A DNA stretch of 64,000 nt from Planctomycetota bacterium. GTDB lineage: Bacteria; Planctomycetota; PLA2; JAEUHO01. The stretch spans positions 70,488-134,487 of the forward strand of contig JANQJW010000103.1 of assembly GCA_028281445.1 (NCBI GenBank), read 5' to 3'. Both the position numbers and the translations under genes were made by a program. Shown in pieces: positions 1-9,862 of this stretch. Within the stretch, counting starts at the first letter, position 1. The number at the start of each line of letters is the position of its first letter. Under the pieces are notes generated by a model that did no database searches, had not been told where the DNA came from, and worked only from the letters and a program-made list of their open reading frames with translations.

Positions 1-1403
1 ACCCGCTCCTTGTTGTCCGCAATCGCCTCGTTGACCGCAAGCCGCGCCACGATCTGAGCGGCGCGCTCGCGAATCGTGGGCGCCCTTGCGTCTCTCATCG
101 CGAACAGGATCTCGCGCGCAACCGAGCTCGTGTGCGCCACGCCGGAAAGCCGGTTCAGCACACTCTGGTCGCCATTGAGGTTCTTCTCTTGGGCCACGAG
201 TACGGCGACCAGCCGGTCACGCTGGTCGGGACCCAAAGCGGCCCACGTCTCGTCGGGCCACCGCGCAATCAAACCGCCGACCTCGTTGTGGATATTGCCA
301 TAGGGAAGCGCGAACAGCTCGAGGCTCATCTCCGGATCGTGGCCGACGAAGACACCGACGGCCTTGCGTACGTCGCGGCGATCGCGATTGGCGACAAGGA
401 CGTTTCGTAGATGCGGGTACACGAGACCCGGGTCGGCCTGCATAGCGGCCAGCGCTTGAAGCGCCGGCGCGTAGTCGGTGGCTTCGTCGCCCTTGAGCAT
501 CTGCAAGAGCGCGGTTATCGCTTCCTCGAAGCGAAGCTTCGACCGCGCGATGGACCACGCGGCAGCCCCACGCACCTTCGTCGACCCGTCGCGGAGCAGA
601 GCCATGAAGTAGGGCGTCAACCGGGAATCGTGCGGGAGCACGCGTCCGATCTGGGTCGCAGCGGTCGCCCGTACCCCGATGTCCTTCTCGTCGCGCGCCG
701 CCAGCACGAGCACGTCATGGAGCCCCGGTGTTTCCGGCGGCAGCTTCGAGACGATCTTCAGCAGGCGCCGCCTCTCACGTGCGCTGACGTCTTCGAACAA
801 CGCCGTCAGCGCCGGCATCAACCGGCCGGAGTCGGGGGCGATCTTGCGCGCGGCATCGAACGCGTAGCGCCGCGTGCTCGCGGACCCTTGCTTGACGACG
901 ACCTCCAGGAGCGCGGGCAGCGCATCGATGGCGCCAAAGCCGATGCGTCCGAGCGTCACAGCGGCCGTGCGCACGACGCGCGTGTTGCGATCGGCGAGGT
1001 GCTTCGCAATCGCATCCGTGTACGGCTCCGCCGCAGGCCCGGCGCGGGCAAGCAGCGATAGGATGGCCATGCGCAGGTTGGCGTCCTCGTACGCCAGGGC
1101 CGGCCCGAGCTCCGCCACGACCGGCTTCGGATCCAGCTTGAGGCTCAACAGGGCCTTCGCGGACGGCAGACGCAGCGCTTGGTCCTCGCCGGCGGCCGCC
1201 TTGGCCAGCGGCACGAGGGCCGGCTCGCCGATCGTCTTCAGCGCTTCGACGGCGACGCGGCGCGTGCGGCCTTCCCGGAGCTCGCCGATCCACCAGGCCA
1301 CGTCTTTCCCTGCATACGTGGCGGGCCTTGCCTCGTCGGCGTACGCAGGCGCAACGAGGACGGTTGCCAGAAACAGGAGCGGCAGCAGCCGGCGCTTCGC
1401 CAC
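1..1403 (-). CDS. Exported HEAT-repeat protein, 3' end outside window
   Basis: The minus strand reads open from a GTG at 1403 to the left edge (467 codons), with no stop in the window. The first 22 residues form a signal peptide (basic MAKRRLL, hydrophobic core, then PAYA before DE). The rest is a succession of roughly 35-40-residue alpha-helical HEAT/PBS-lyase-type repeats, for example around 'EALKTIGEPALVPLAKAA' and 'TLGRIGFGAIDALPALLE'. HEAT solenoids are protein-binding scaffolds, and nothing catalytic is visible. The start is supported by GGAGGA a few bases upstream. The gene diverges from sixA across a 95-bp gap. Exact function is unknown; the secreted HEAT assignment is confident. Confidence 0.85.
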   Translation of the reverse strand, partial: MAKRRLLPLLFLATVLVAPAYADEARPATYAGKDVAWWIGELREGRTRRVAVEALKTIGEPALVPLAKAAAGEDQALRLPSAKALLSLKLDPKPVVAELGPALAYEDANLRMAILSLLARAGPAAEPYTDAIAKHLADRNTRVVRTAAVTLGRIGFGAIDALPALLEVVVKQGSASTRRYAFDAARKIAPDSGRLMPALTALFEDVSARERRRLLKIVSKLPPETPGLHDVLVLAARDEKDIGVRATAATQIGRVLPHDSRLTPYFMALLRDGSTKVRGAAAWSIARSKLRFEEAITALLQMLKGDEATDYAPALQALAAMQADPGLVYPHLRNVLVANRDRRDVRKAVGVFVGHDPEMSLELFALPYGNIHNEVGGLIARWPDETWAALGPDQRDRLVAVLVAQEKNLNGDQSVLNRLSGVAHTSSVAREILFAMRDARAPTIRERAAQIVARLAVNEAIADNKER

Positions 1404-1498
1404 GAGTCCTCCGCAACGGTTCGTATTGTTGGACGATAACAACCGGTGCACAGTTCACGCAAATCGTGGTGGGATGCACGCAATCGGGGAGATCCGTC

Positions 1499-1987
1499 AT
1501 GAAGACGCTACTGCTGTTGCGCCACGCGAAGTCGAGCTGGAAGGACCCCACGCTGACGGACCACGACCGCCCGCTCAACAAGCGCGGCAGGAAGGCCGCC
1601 CCGCGGATGGGTGGCGTGATCGGCGACCAGGACATCGTCCCGGACGTCATCCTCTCGAGCACTGCCCGGCGCGCGCGGGACACCGCGGAGCGGGCGGCCG
1701 AAGCGGCCGGCTACGAGGCCGAGATCGAACTGCGCGAGGAGCTCTACCACGCCGCGCCCGGTGCCTACATCGAGGCGATCTCGTGGTTGCCGGACGCGCT
1801 CACGTGCGTGATGTGCGTCGGCCACAACCCGGGCATGGAGGAGCTCGTCTCGTCGCTCGCCGGCGAGTACCACCGCTTCCCCACCGCAGCGCTGGCCCAG
1901 TTCGAGATCGACACGGACAGCTGGCGCGAGGTGGCTTCGGCATCGTCACGACTCGTGAGTCTCTGGCTTCCGCGTGAGTTGGAGTAG
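1499..1987 (+). CDS. sixA: SixA-like phosphohistidine phosphatase
   Basis: 162-residue protein of the histidine phosphatase superfamily. It starts MKTLLLLRHAKSSW, so the catalytic RH dyad is at residues 8-9, and it carries the second conserved block 'VGHNPGMEEL' with the other active-site His near residue 105. Length and the RHAKSSW opening fit the SixA group, which removes phosphate from phosphohistidine on phosphorelay or PTS proteins. The ATG at 1499 was chosen because the family motif begins within ten residues; the frame is open further upstream but has no homology-like content. It probably acts in the cytoplasm. The physiological target cannot be read from the context. Confidence 0.88.
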   Translation: MKTLLLLRHAKSSWKDPTLTDHDRPLNKRGRKAAPRMGGVIGDQDIVPDVILSSTARRARDTAERAAEAAGYEAEIELREELYHAAPGAYIEAISWLPDALTCVMCVGHNPGMEELVSSLAGEYHRFPTAALAQFEIDTDSWREVASASSRLVSLWLPRELE

Positions 1988-2035
1988 CTGGGCCCCCGCG
2001 GCGCTATAAGGGACGCTCCCTACTGGAGATCTCCG

Positions 2036-2887
2036 ATGCGCACGCTACGTCTCGTCCTACCCCTGCTCCTCGCCTTGACGCTCGCAGCATCCGCGACTGC
2101 CGAAGAACAAGGCTATGGCATCGCCGACTGGATGAAGCGCTCGTCCCCGTGGGAGGGACACGGCATTGGCAGCTACTACGTCGAGGTCATGAAGACCAAG
2201 ATGCCGAAGATGCCCAATATGCCGAACATGCCCAACGTGCCCGGCATGCCCAAGGACGGCGTCATGGAGACGCGCATGAAGACGACCCTCGTCAAGATCG
2301 AGCCCACGGCGTTCGTCCTTAAGACGGAGACGACGTCCATGGGACGCACGACAACGCACGAGCGGCGCGAGCCGCGGGTGCGCCGGACCAAGGCGGACAT
2401 GACGAAGGTCAAGCCCCTCGGCGAAGAGTCCATCGTCATCGAGGGCAAGAGCTACGCGTGCAAGAAGTGGCTCGTCGAGGACTTCAGCACGCTCATGGAC
2501 GACCCGACGCCGAAGCAACCCGGCGGTGAGAAGACCATGCGTTCGACAATGGGCGCCGCCACCGTGTGGGAACACCCCGATCGCAAGATCGGCGTGGTGC
2601 AGATCAAGTCGACGATCTCCGTCATGGGCCGAACGCACGCGTGGCAGTGGCAGACCACCAAGCTGAGCGTGTCGCGCACGATCGGGCAGCACACCTTCAA
2701 GGCGCGCGAGATCACGATGCAGAACTCGATGGCTCGCGGGAAGACCGTGATGGAGATCGCGAACAAATTCCCCGGCGGCAGCCTACGGATGAACATGACC
2801 TCGAACGTGATGGGCATGAGCACCAGCTCGAGCACGGAGGTCACCGAGTACGTGAAGAAGCCCGCAGCGGTCGTGACAGGCAAATAG
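2036..2887 (+). CDS. Exported protein of unknown function with Met-Pro-x repeats
   Basis: 283-residue protein with a clear signal peptide (MRTLRLVLPLLLALTLAASATA, cleavage near 22). Residues about 56-73 are a run of Met-Pro-Lys/Asn triplets (KMPKMPNMPNMPNVPGMPK). The rest is a beta-rich domain without recognisable catalytic residues and with unusually many Met, Thr and Lys. It follows sixA by 48 bp and is not obviously operonic. I do not recognise the family. A Met-rich periplasmic segment could bind copper, but His is not enriched, so this is only a possibility. Confidence 0.7.
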   Translation: MRTLRLVLPLLLALTLAASATAEEQGYGIADWMKRSSPWEGHGIGSYYVEVMKTKMPKMPNMPNMPNVPGMPKDGVMETRMKTTLVKIEPTAFVLKTETTSMGRTTTHERREPRVRRTKADMTKVKPLGEESIVIEGKSYACKKWLVEDFSTLMDDPTPKQPGGEKTMRSTMGAATVWEHPDRKIGVVQIKSTISVMGRTHAWQWQTTKLSVSRTIGQHTFKAREITMQNSMARGKTVMEIANKFPGGSLRMNMTSNVMGMSTSSSTEVTEYVKKPAAVVTGK

Positions 2888-3029
2888 GCGCCGCACGGTC
2901 GAGCGTCTCTCCCACCGGGCCCCGAGTGGTGTAGCGGCCGGATGTCTCCCTGCGAGGCACGGACCGTGGCATCGAAGCGCCCGGCCCGGTACCCTCCTTG
3001 GAGGGCCAGGGCGGAGACAGATTCCAGGG

Positions 3030-4250
3030 ATGCGCACCACTTGGGGTCCGGCGGTATGCCTGCTTGCCGCGCTCGTGGTCCTCGTGACCACGGCATGCGG
3101 CGGCGCTGCGTCCGGTCCGGCCGGCACCAGCAACACGGTCGCGCTCCGCGACTTCCAGCCGGCTTCGATCGTTTTCGGGCAGCCGATCTTCGCGCTGAAC
3201 GAATCCAACCAGGGCCAGCCAACCCCCGGGCCGCACACCCTGAGTGGGTGCGGCAAGCCCGCGCTCGCGGGCCTGTACGTGCCGGACGTCAACAACCACC
3301 GGGTCCTCGGCTTCCATGCCACGCCGATCATCAGCAACTTGTCGGCGTCGTTCGTGCTGGGCCAGCCGGGCTTCACGTTCGCGTTCCCCGGTGTCGGCCC
3401 GACGGCGCTGAACGAGCCCATCGCAGCGGTCGTCGCCGGTAACGCACTGCTGGTTGCGGACCAGGGCAACCATCGAATCGTCATCTGGCACAACCTGCCC
3501 ACGGCGAACGGTGCGGGGGCCAAGGTTGCGATCGGGCAGCCCGACCTCTTCACGCGCGACGAGGGCGCAGGCCGCGCCGGGCTTCGCAGTCCCGCCGGCA
3601 TCTCCGTGGGTGGAGGCCGCATCGCCGTTGCCGATCGCGGCAACCATCGCGTGTTGATCTACGACGGCGTTCCGGTGGCGAGCGGCGTCCAGGCGAGCGT
3701 CGTCGTCGGCCAGGGGGACTTCGACACGACAACGCCCAACCGCGGCACGCCGCGCGGACCGACGACGCTCGCGGATCCGATATCGGCGTGGACGGACGGG
3801 CAGCGTCTCGTGGTCGCCGACCGCGGCAACCACCGCGTGCTGATCTGGAACCAGATCCCGACGGCACCGGGCGTGCCAGCGGACATCGTGCTCGGGCAGG
3901 CCGATTTCGTGTCCGCCAGCCCCGCCGGCGGACCGACCGGCATGAACCGGCCCGCCGACGTGTGCTCGAACGGTACCCAGCTCTTCGTCGCGGATGCGGG
4001 CAACCACCGGGTGCTGATCTGGGACCGCTTCCCCACGGCGAGCCGGACGGCGCCGGACCGGGTCCTCGGCCAGGGCGACTTCTTCCACACGACGCCCAAT
4101 GACGACAACCAGGACGGGGTCCAGGATCCCGCCGCCTCGGCGCGCACGCTCCACGCCGCCGACGAGATGCTGACGATCCACGTCTACGGCGCCCAGCTCT
4201 TCGTGGGCGATACGGGCAACAACCGGGTGCTCATTTTCGACGGTCAATAG
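3030..4250 (+). CDS. Lipoprotein with NHL-type beta-propeller repeats
   Basis: 406-residue protein with an N-terminal hydrophobic segment ending in 'LVTTAC' (lipidation Cys at 23). The body is six blades of about 65 residues, each with a 'VLGQ-x-D/PF' element and a 'VAD-x-GNHRVLIW' element; the GN(H/N)R core recurs at least five times. This is the NHL/beta-propeller pattern used for binding protein, sugar or other ligands at the cell surface. No enzymatic residues stand out. The ATG at 3030 is preceded by GGAG about 13 nt upstream. It likely sits in the outer membrane or periplasm, and its ligand is unknown. Confidence 0.8.
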   Translation: MRTTWGPAVCLLAALVVLVTTACGGAASGPAGTSNTVALRDFQPASIVFGQPIFALNESNQGQPTPGPHTLSGCGKPALAGLYVPDVNNHRVLGFHATPIISNLSASFVLGQPGFTFAFPGVGPTALNEPIAAVVAGNALLVADQGNHRIVIWHNLPTANGAGAKVAIGQPDLFTRDEGAGRAGLRSPAGISVGGGRIAVADRGNHRVLIYDGVPVASGVQASVVVGQGDFDTTTPNRGTPRGPTTLADPISAWTDGQRLVVADRGNHRVLIWNQIPTAPGVPADIVLGQADFVSASPAGGPTGMNRPADVCSNGTQLFVADAGNHRVLIWDRFPTASRTAPDRVLGQGDFFHTTPNDDNQDGVQDPAASARTLHAADEMLTIHVYGAQLFVGDTGNNRVLIFDGQ

Positions 4251-4321
4251 CCCCGCCGATTTTTTCTCAGCCAAACACAGCCCCCACGACGGTTCGTATC
4301 TAGAGGAGAAGCGAGCCGCCC

Positions 4322-6184
4322 ATGGATCCGCACCGCCGCCGTCTGGAAGCCCTGGTCCGTGACTGCGGCCGGCGTGCGTGGATCGTTGCCCTGGCCCTCC
4401 TCCGCAACCGCGACGACGCGCTCGACGCGGTGCAGCAGGCCTTCCTCGTGGCCGCCCGCAAACCGAGGAAGATCCCTGCCGACGATCCCTGGCCGTGGTT
4501 CGCCGTCGTGGTCGCCCACGAGGCGCGCAACCTTCGGCGCAAGAAGCGGCCCGTGACGAACAAGCTCTCGGAGGGGGCCGACATGCAGGCACGTGACCTT
4601 CTCGGCTCCGATCCCGGAGCCGCCAGCGAACAGCGCGAGGCCAACGAGCGGCTCCACACGGCGCTTGCGGGCCTCCCGGCACGCGAGCGCGAAGCCGTCG
4701 TGTTCACGCAGATGGCGGGCATGACGCACGCCGTGGCCGCCGAGGCGCTCGACGTACCGCGCAAGACGGTCAGCGCACAGGTCTCGCGCGGCCTCGACCG
4801 TCTCGGCCGCGACCTGCGCCGGGAACCGAAGGCCGTTCCCGGCGCGCTGGCCGTGCTGCCCATCGCAGGGCCGCCCGGCGGCTGGGAAGCAGCAACGGAA
4901 CTCTGGATGCAATCCGCCGTGAGCACGCTCGCATCGAGCGCCGCGGCGGCGACAGGTGTCATAGGAGGTGCATCGCTGATGTCGAAGACGTGGATCGCGA
5001 TCACGCTGACCGCGGCGCTGGGAGTCGGATTCCTCGGCGGTGCGTGGACCCAAGGACTTTCGAGTGGAGAGCCGAGCGGCACAGGACCCGACGGCAGTCT
5101 TGCCCAGATGACCGTCGACCCCGGTCGACCCAGCTCCCCTACTCTCGGCCCCGCCTCACCGGACGCGTCCGGTGAGGTGGGCGCCCTTCGCCGCGAGGTG
5201 AAGGACCTGCGCGAGAAGCTGACAGCGGCGGAGTCCACGAACACCGAGCTCGAGCGCCGGCTTGTCGTCCGCTCGCAGGTGATCGGGCCGACGTTCACGT
5301 TCGGCCGCCTGGGACAGCTCGATGCGATCCGCGAAGCCAACTGGGGCGAGATGGCGGCCGCATCCAACGTCGTGCACGACGCCATCCACACGATCTTCGA
5401 GCACAAGACGCGTGGGGCGACCGCGCCCAAGGATGTCTTCCTGCGCCTGCAGGAGAACGTCGAGAAGATGCGGAAGTACGAGTACCGCACGATCGGGAAG
5501 GTGCCCACGGACGCGAAGCACAACGGCGAGATCACACACCCCATCACGATGGCGAATCTGATGGCCGCGATCCTCGCGGAAGCCGGCATCCCGCTGACGG
5601 AAGCGCAGATCGAGAAGATCAACGCGCGTGGCGTGGCGTTCGAGGGCGAGTTCGCCCGGTTGCGCGACCGGTTCACCGAAGCCACGCCGCGGGTCGAGCG
5701 CATGCTTGCCGAGTACCAGCTCAAGGGCCGGTTCACGGACGAGGTGACGGCCGTCCTCACCGCCGAGCAGCGCGCGAAGGTCGTCGATCCGGCCATGAAG
5801 GGCCTGGCCGGTCTCGATCTCCACAGCCCGACGTTGATGATCCTCCACACCTCGCCCGTCATCGCGGGCGACTCGATCGAGAAGATCGCGCAGAAGCTGC
5901 GCGGCGTTCTCGCACACAAGCTCCAGCTCGGCGAGGAGGAGGCCGCGGCACTCGACGGACCGCTTCAGGCGTGGCGCCACGACGTGCGAGGTCTCCTCGC
6001 GCCGGTTCCGCACGTGCGCCTCAAGCACTACACCTACGACGAGGGCGAGGCGGCAGGCCAGGCGACCGTCGCGCTGACGCGCCGCCTGCTGGACGAGCTG
6101 CGCCTCTCGGAGACCGCCCGGGCGTCACTCCTGGATGACTACGCGATCTACGTCCCCCGCGTCGTCGAGCACCAAGGAGGCTAG
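4322..6184 (+). CDS. ECF sigma factor fused to a transmembrane and coiled-coil extension
   Basis: 620-residue protein. Residues about 10-75 are sigma-70 region 2 ('DDALDAVQQAFLVA', 'PWPWFAVVVAHEARN'). Residues about 110-162 are region 4 with its helix-turn-helix ('LPAREREAVVFTQMAGMTH', 'VPRKTVSAQVSRGL'). A single hydrophobic segment follows at 222-241, then a coiled coil (about 290-325) and a long helical domain with no family I recognise. This is about three times the usual ECF length, and no separate anti-sigma gene is adjacent, so the C-terminal part probably crosses the membrane and controls the sigma domain in cis. RBS GAGGAGAAG precedes the ATG. The next gene begins 18 bp downstream and is broken. 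Confidence 0.85.
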   Translation: MDPHRRRLEALVRDCGRRAWIVALALLRNRDDALDAVQQAFLVAARKPRKIPADDPWPWFAVVVAHEARNLRRKKRPVTNKLSEGADMQARDLLGSDPGAASEQREANERLHTALAGLPAREREAVVFTQMAGMTHAVAAEALDVPRKTVSAQVSRGLDRLGRDLRREPKAVPGALAVLPIAGPPGGWEAATELWMQSAVSTLASSAAAATGVIGGASLMSKTWIAITLTAALGVGFLGGAWTQGLSSGEPSGTGPDGSLAQMTVDPGRPSSPTLGPASPDASGEVGALRREVKDLREKLTAAESTNTELERRLVVRSQVIGPTFTFGRLGQLDAIREANWGEMAAASNVVHDAIHTIFEHKTRGATAPKDVFLRLQENVEKMRKYEYRTIGKVPTDAKHNGEITHPITMANLMAAILAEAGIPLTEAQIEKINARGVAFEGEFARLRDRFTEATPRVERMLAEYQLKGRFTDEVTAVLTAEQRAKVVDPAMKGLAGLDLHSPTLMILHTSPVIAGDSIEKIAQKLRGVLAHKLQLGEEEAAALDGPLQAWRHDVRGLLAPVPHVRLKHYTYDEGEAAGQATVALTRRLLDELRLSETARASLLDDYAIYVPRVVEHQGG

Positions 6185-6202
6185 TCGTACTACCCTCTAC
6201 CC

Positions 6203-8087
6203 ATGCGGTGGGCGTGGGTAGTCGTAGCAGCGGTGGTATTCGGTGGCCTGCTCTGGCTGCTGCTCGACCGCCCCCAGAGCAAGACTTCTCTGGACAAGCA
6301 CGATCCCGGCGTGGAGTCTGCCAATCCGACGCTGCAGACCGGCGGAACCACGAAGCCGGAAGCCGAAGTCGCGGAAGCAAAAGAGGCGCCGGCCGGTCCC
6401 ACGGAAGCGACGGAGCGCTCGAAGGCGCCGCGCATCGAAGGCACGCTTGTCATCCGGGAACAAGACGGAACGGAACGGCCGGTCCACGAGTATCGACTCG
6501 AGCTGGAGTTCGTGGACGAAGATCGCTACCGCTCCGCCAAGGTCGAGAAGGGCCGGTGGGCGATCGAGGCACAACCGGGCCGCACACTGCGGATCGGGAA
6601 CATTCACGACGGCGAGCGCGCGATCGTCCTCTGTGACGAGCAGAGCGGACGGACATTCGCGACGGACGCGCCGCTGGCGCTGGTTGCGCGTCCGATCACC
6701 CCGACGCGTCTACGCGTTTGAGACGCGGAGACGAAGCAGGACCTGCGCAACGTCACCGTTCAGCGCGTCGAAGACTGGCGGTATGAAGACTACGAGCATC
6801 CGTCGGGTGCCCGGCGCGTCGCCAAGCTCTTCAAGGCGCAACCATCGCCGTTCGAGCTGATGCCCATCGTGGAACATGGACACTGGTCGCGTACCGAGGC
6901 CTTGTTCGCGTGGAGCCCGGGCTACGCATGGCACCGCATCGAGATCGACTACCGCGCCGGCGGCGAGCGCGTGCTCGACTCGTTCCCGCCGGCGACCTCT
7001 CGCTGCAGTTCACCGGGGCGCCCCCGGGCAAGACGGTCCACCTCAGACTCCGCCGCGCCGGCACGGAGTTTGGCGTCCATGCGGAGTTTCCCCTGCATGG
7101 CCGGCGCGATCTGCTCGTGCCGGGCCTTCCGGCGGGCTCGTTCGTCGTGCGCGCCGAGATCGGCGACTCCTGGGAGCCGCGTGTGCTTGCCGAAGCCAGC
7201 GTCGTGATCGCGCCGGGACAGCGGAGCAGCGCCACGCTCGAGCTGCCTGTCGTGAAGCAGCCCATCACGGTGAGACTGGGCGGGACCTTGCAGGTTCCCG
7301 CCGCATGGAAAGTCGCGAAGCCGCGTGTTGTCTTCATGCTCCTCGACGAGAACCTGACAGGCCAGAAGGGCTGGCTGCACGCGGACCTCGCGCAGAAGGA
7401 CGGTGCGTCGGACGTGTGGCGCTTCCGCCTGCCAGAGAAGGTCCAGACCGGGCGCTACCAGGGTGTGGTCAAGCCCTGCGGATACCGAGCAGCGGTCCTG
7501 GTCGCAGGGGGCGCGAGCGAGGAGATCGAGATCCACGTGCCGCCGCCGGTCCCGGTGACGGTGCACGTCATCGACGTGGCCACCGGGGAGACCGCGCCGG
7601 TGCGGACGATCTCCTGGAACATGCAGCTCCCGAAGGGCGTGAGCGGCTACAGCCCGGCGCAATCCAAACGCAACGCGGAGACCCGGCGGTTCGAGCTCAC
7701 CGCTCCACAAGGCACGCTGTATCTCGACCCCGGCGGGGACGACTACGTAGCAACGAGCCATGAGGGAACGCGCATCGGTCCGGACCCGAGTGAGGTCACG
7801 CTCCGGGTTGCCCGCGTGTGCGAGATCCTCGTCGTGCTGCGCGCAGGCGGCCGCCCTGTACCGAATGCCAACCGTGTGGAGGTGGAGGCCGAACCCCTGC
7901 AGGGGGAAGGGAGCATCCTTGTCTGGGGGAGACGCCCGACGGGCCCCGTGTGTGGGTCGACGAACCTGGCCTCTATCGATTCCGTCTGGAGACGCCCGAG
8001 GGCTACGAGCCCGTCGAGCCGTTCGAGGTCGAGGCGCGCCGCGGGGAGATGACGCGCGTGGAAGTCGTGCTGCGGCCGAAGCGGTAG
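6203..8087 (+). pseudogene. Broken membrane-anchored envelope protein
   Basis: A single long coding sequence can be followed across three lesions. It starts MRWAWVVVAAVVFGGLLWLLL (one membrane anchor) and runs in frame to a TGA at 6719-6721. It continues in the same frame ('DAETKQDLRNV') to about 6985, where one base appears missing and the frame moves to the one ending '...SILVWG'. It shifts again in the G-run at 7925-7929, where a sixth G would restore 'WGETPDGP', and ends at 8087. The reconstructed product (about 625 residues) is a beta-sandwich-rich extracytoplasmic protein resembling carboxypeptidase-regulatory-like modules. It lies 18 bp behind the membrane-tethered sigma factor and was probably co-transcribed. 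Either genuine decay or consensus errors would explain it. Confidence 0.7.
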
Positions 8088-8114
8088 ACTCTCGCTCCCT
8101 TTCCGGAGCACCTC

Positions 8115-9761
8115 ATGGCCCTGACCCCGCGTCACCTCAAGCGCTACAAGGACCTCCTGTTCCTTTTCCTCAAGCACCGCAAGGACGCGGCCGCAGAGGC
8201 CATGGCCGAAGCTCCGGGCTTCATCAGCGACGAGATGGAGAGCGAGATCCCGGAAGGCAAGCCCGAGGAGCTTGCCGCGGACCTCGAGGAGATGGGCCCG
8301 ACGTTCGTCAAGCTCGGCCAGGTGCTGTCCACGCGCACGGACCTGCTCGCCCCGGCCTACATCGAAGCACTCGAGCGCCTACAGGACAACGTGAAGCCGA
8401 TCACCTTCGAGGAAGTCTCCCGGACATTCACCGAGGAGCTCGGCATGAGCGTCGACGAGGCGTACGCCTCGTTCGATCGCGAGCCGCTCGCTGCCGCTTC
8501 GCTCGCGCAGGTGCATCGCGCGACACTGGAGGACGGCCGCAACGTGATCGTCAAGGTCCAGCGCCCCGGCGTTGCGCCGGTGATCGTCGACGACCTGGAG
8601 GCGTTGGAGGACCTGTGTGAGTTCGCCGACAAGCACACCAAGATCGGCAAGCAGTTCGGCTTCGCGGCCATGTTCGACGAGTTCAAGACGAACTTGCTCG
8701 CCGAGCTCGACTACCGGCAGGAGGCGCAGAATCTCCAGAGGATGAAGGGCATCCTCGACAACTACGAGAACGTCACCATTCCCGAGACCGTGCCGGACCA
8801 CAGCGGGCGGCGCGTGCTCACGATGGACTTCGTGCAGGGTGTCGCGGTCGACGAGATCGACGCGGAACGCCGGCGCCGCCATGGCGGGCAGCTGGCCGAG
8901 GAGCTCGCCGAGGCCTACCTCGATCAGATCCTCGTCGAGGGCTTCTTCCACGCCGACCCGCACCCCGGGAACATCCTGCTCACGCCGGACGGCAAGCTCG
9001 CGTTGCTCGACTTCGGCATGGTGGTCCGTATCGAACCGGAGCTCCGCTACAAGCTCGTCCGGCTCATGCTCGCCCTGAGCAGCGGTCGCGGAAGCGACGT
9101 CGCGCGCATGCTGGAGGACCTCGGCACGAAGCTCCCAGAGTTCGACCAGGACAACTACCGGCGCACGGTGTCCAACCTGGTCCTGCGCTACAAGGACGTC
9201 GTCATGGAGCAGGCCAACCCCGGCCTGATCATGATGGAGGTCGTGCAAGCCGCGGCGAAGACGGGTCTGCGCCCGCCGGCCAGTCTGACAATGCTGGGAC
9301 GCACGCTGGGACATCTTGCCGACGTCACGACCGGCCTCGATCCTCGCTTCAGCCCCAACGAGCTGATGAAGGCAAAGGCCCAGAAGCTCCTGCGCAAGCA
9401 GATGATGCAGCGCCTCGCACCCGACGAGCTGCTGAACACGCTGCTGGAAACGGGCGACCTGATCCAGAAGCTCCCGGAGCGCATCAATCGGATCATGGAC
9501 AAGGCCGCAAACAGCGAGTTCGAGGTCAAGATGCGCCTGACGGACGACGGCGAGTTCGGTCCGACGATCCGGCGCGCGGCCAACAACCTCACGCTGGGCA
9601 TCATCCTGGCTGCATTGATTGTCGGTGCGGGTCTCTTCAGCCGGGTGGACGCGGGCTGGAAGCTCTGGGGTTATCCGGGCCTCTCGACGTTGCTGTTCCT
9701 CGCAGCCGCGGGCATGGGTGCGTTCATCTTGTTCAGTATGTGGCGGAGGCGGCGGGGCTAG
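8115..9761 (+). CDS. UbiB/AarF-family (ABC1/ADCK-like) atypical kinase
   Basis: 548 residues with the family hallmarks: KxGQ motif 'FVKLGQVLSTR' (about 65-74), Ala-rich loop 'AAASLAQVH' (about 126-134), 'VKVQRPGV', 'HADPHPGN' catalytic region and 'LLDFGM'. Two C-terminal hydrophobic segments anchor it in the membrane. Members of this family support ubiquinone or other isoprenoid lipid metabolism and have ATPase or kinase activity. RBS GGAGCACCTC precedes the ATG. No quinone genes are nearby, so the specific lipid pathway is not determined. Confidence 0.93.
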   Translation: MALTPRHLKRYKDLLFLFLKHRKDAAAEAMAEAPGFISDEMESEIPEGKPEELAADLEEMGPTFVKLGQVLSTRTDLLAPAYIEALERLQDNVKPITFEEVSRTFTEELGMSVDEAYASFDREPLAAASLAQVHRATLEDGRNVIVKVQRPGVAPVIVDDLEALEDLCEFADKHTKIGKQFGFAAMFDEFKTNLLAELDYRQEAQNLQRMKGILDNYENVTIPETVPDHSGRRVLTMDFVQGVAVDEIDAERRRRHGGQLAEELAEAYLDQILVEGFFHADPHPGNILLTPDGKLALLDFGMVVRIEPELRYKLVRLMLALSSGRGSDVARMLEDLGTKLPEFDQDNYRRTVSNLVLRYKDVVMEQANPGLIMMEVVQAAAKTGLRPPASLTMLGRTLGHLADVTTGLDPRFSPNELMKAKAQKLLRKQMMQRLAPDELLNTLLETGDLIQKLPERINRIMDKAANSEFEVKMRLTDDGEFGPTIRRAANNLTLGIILAALIVGAGLFSRVDAGWKLWGYPGLSTLLFLAAAGMGAFILFSMWRRRRG

Positions 9762-9762
9762 C

Positions 9763-9862
9763 CACCCAGAACCCAGTACCCGTTCTCGTTCCCGCTCCCA
9801 GCACCCAGCACCCAGCACCCGTTCCCGTTCTCGTTCCCGTTCCCAGCACTCAGTACCCGCCT
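9763..9862. repeat. Degenerate CCCAGTACCCGTTCCC-type simple repeat
   Basis: Immediately after the kinase stop codon, about 100 bp consist of interleaved copies of CCCAGCACCCAG / CCCAGTACCCG and GTTCCCGTTCTCGTTCCC units. The same vocabulary occurs as an inverted arrangement at about 42104-42280. It is non-coding. Confidence 0.85.

Noticed and set aside
2841..4682. Long minus-strand open frame
   Set aside because: Shadow of the NHL-repeat gene; composition typical of GC-rich antisense.
6719..6721. In-frame TGA as a fourth selenocysteine
   Set aside because: No Cys neighbours, position is normally a hydrophobic residue in such domains, and two frameshifts in the same gene point to decay or errors.
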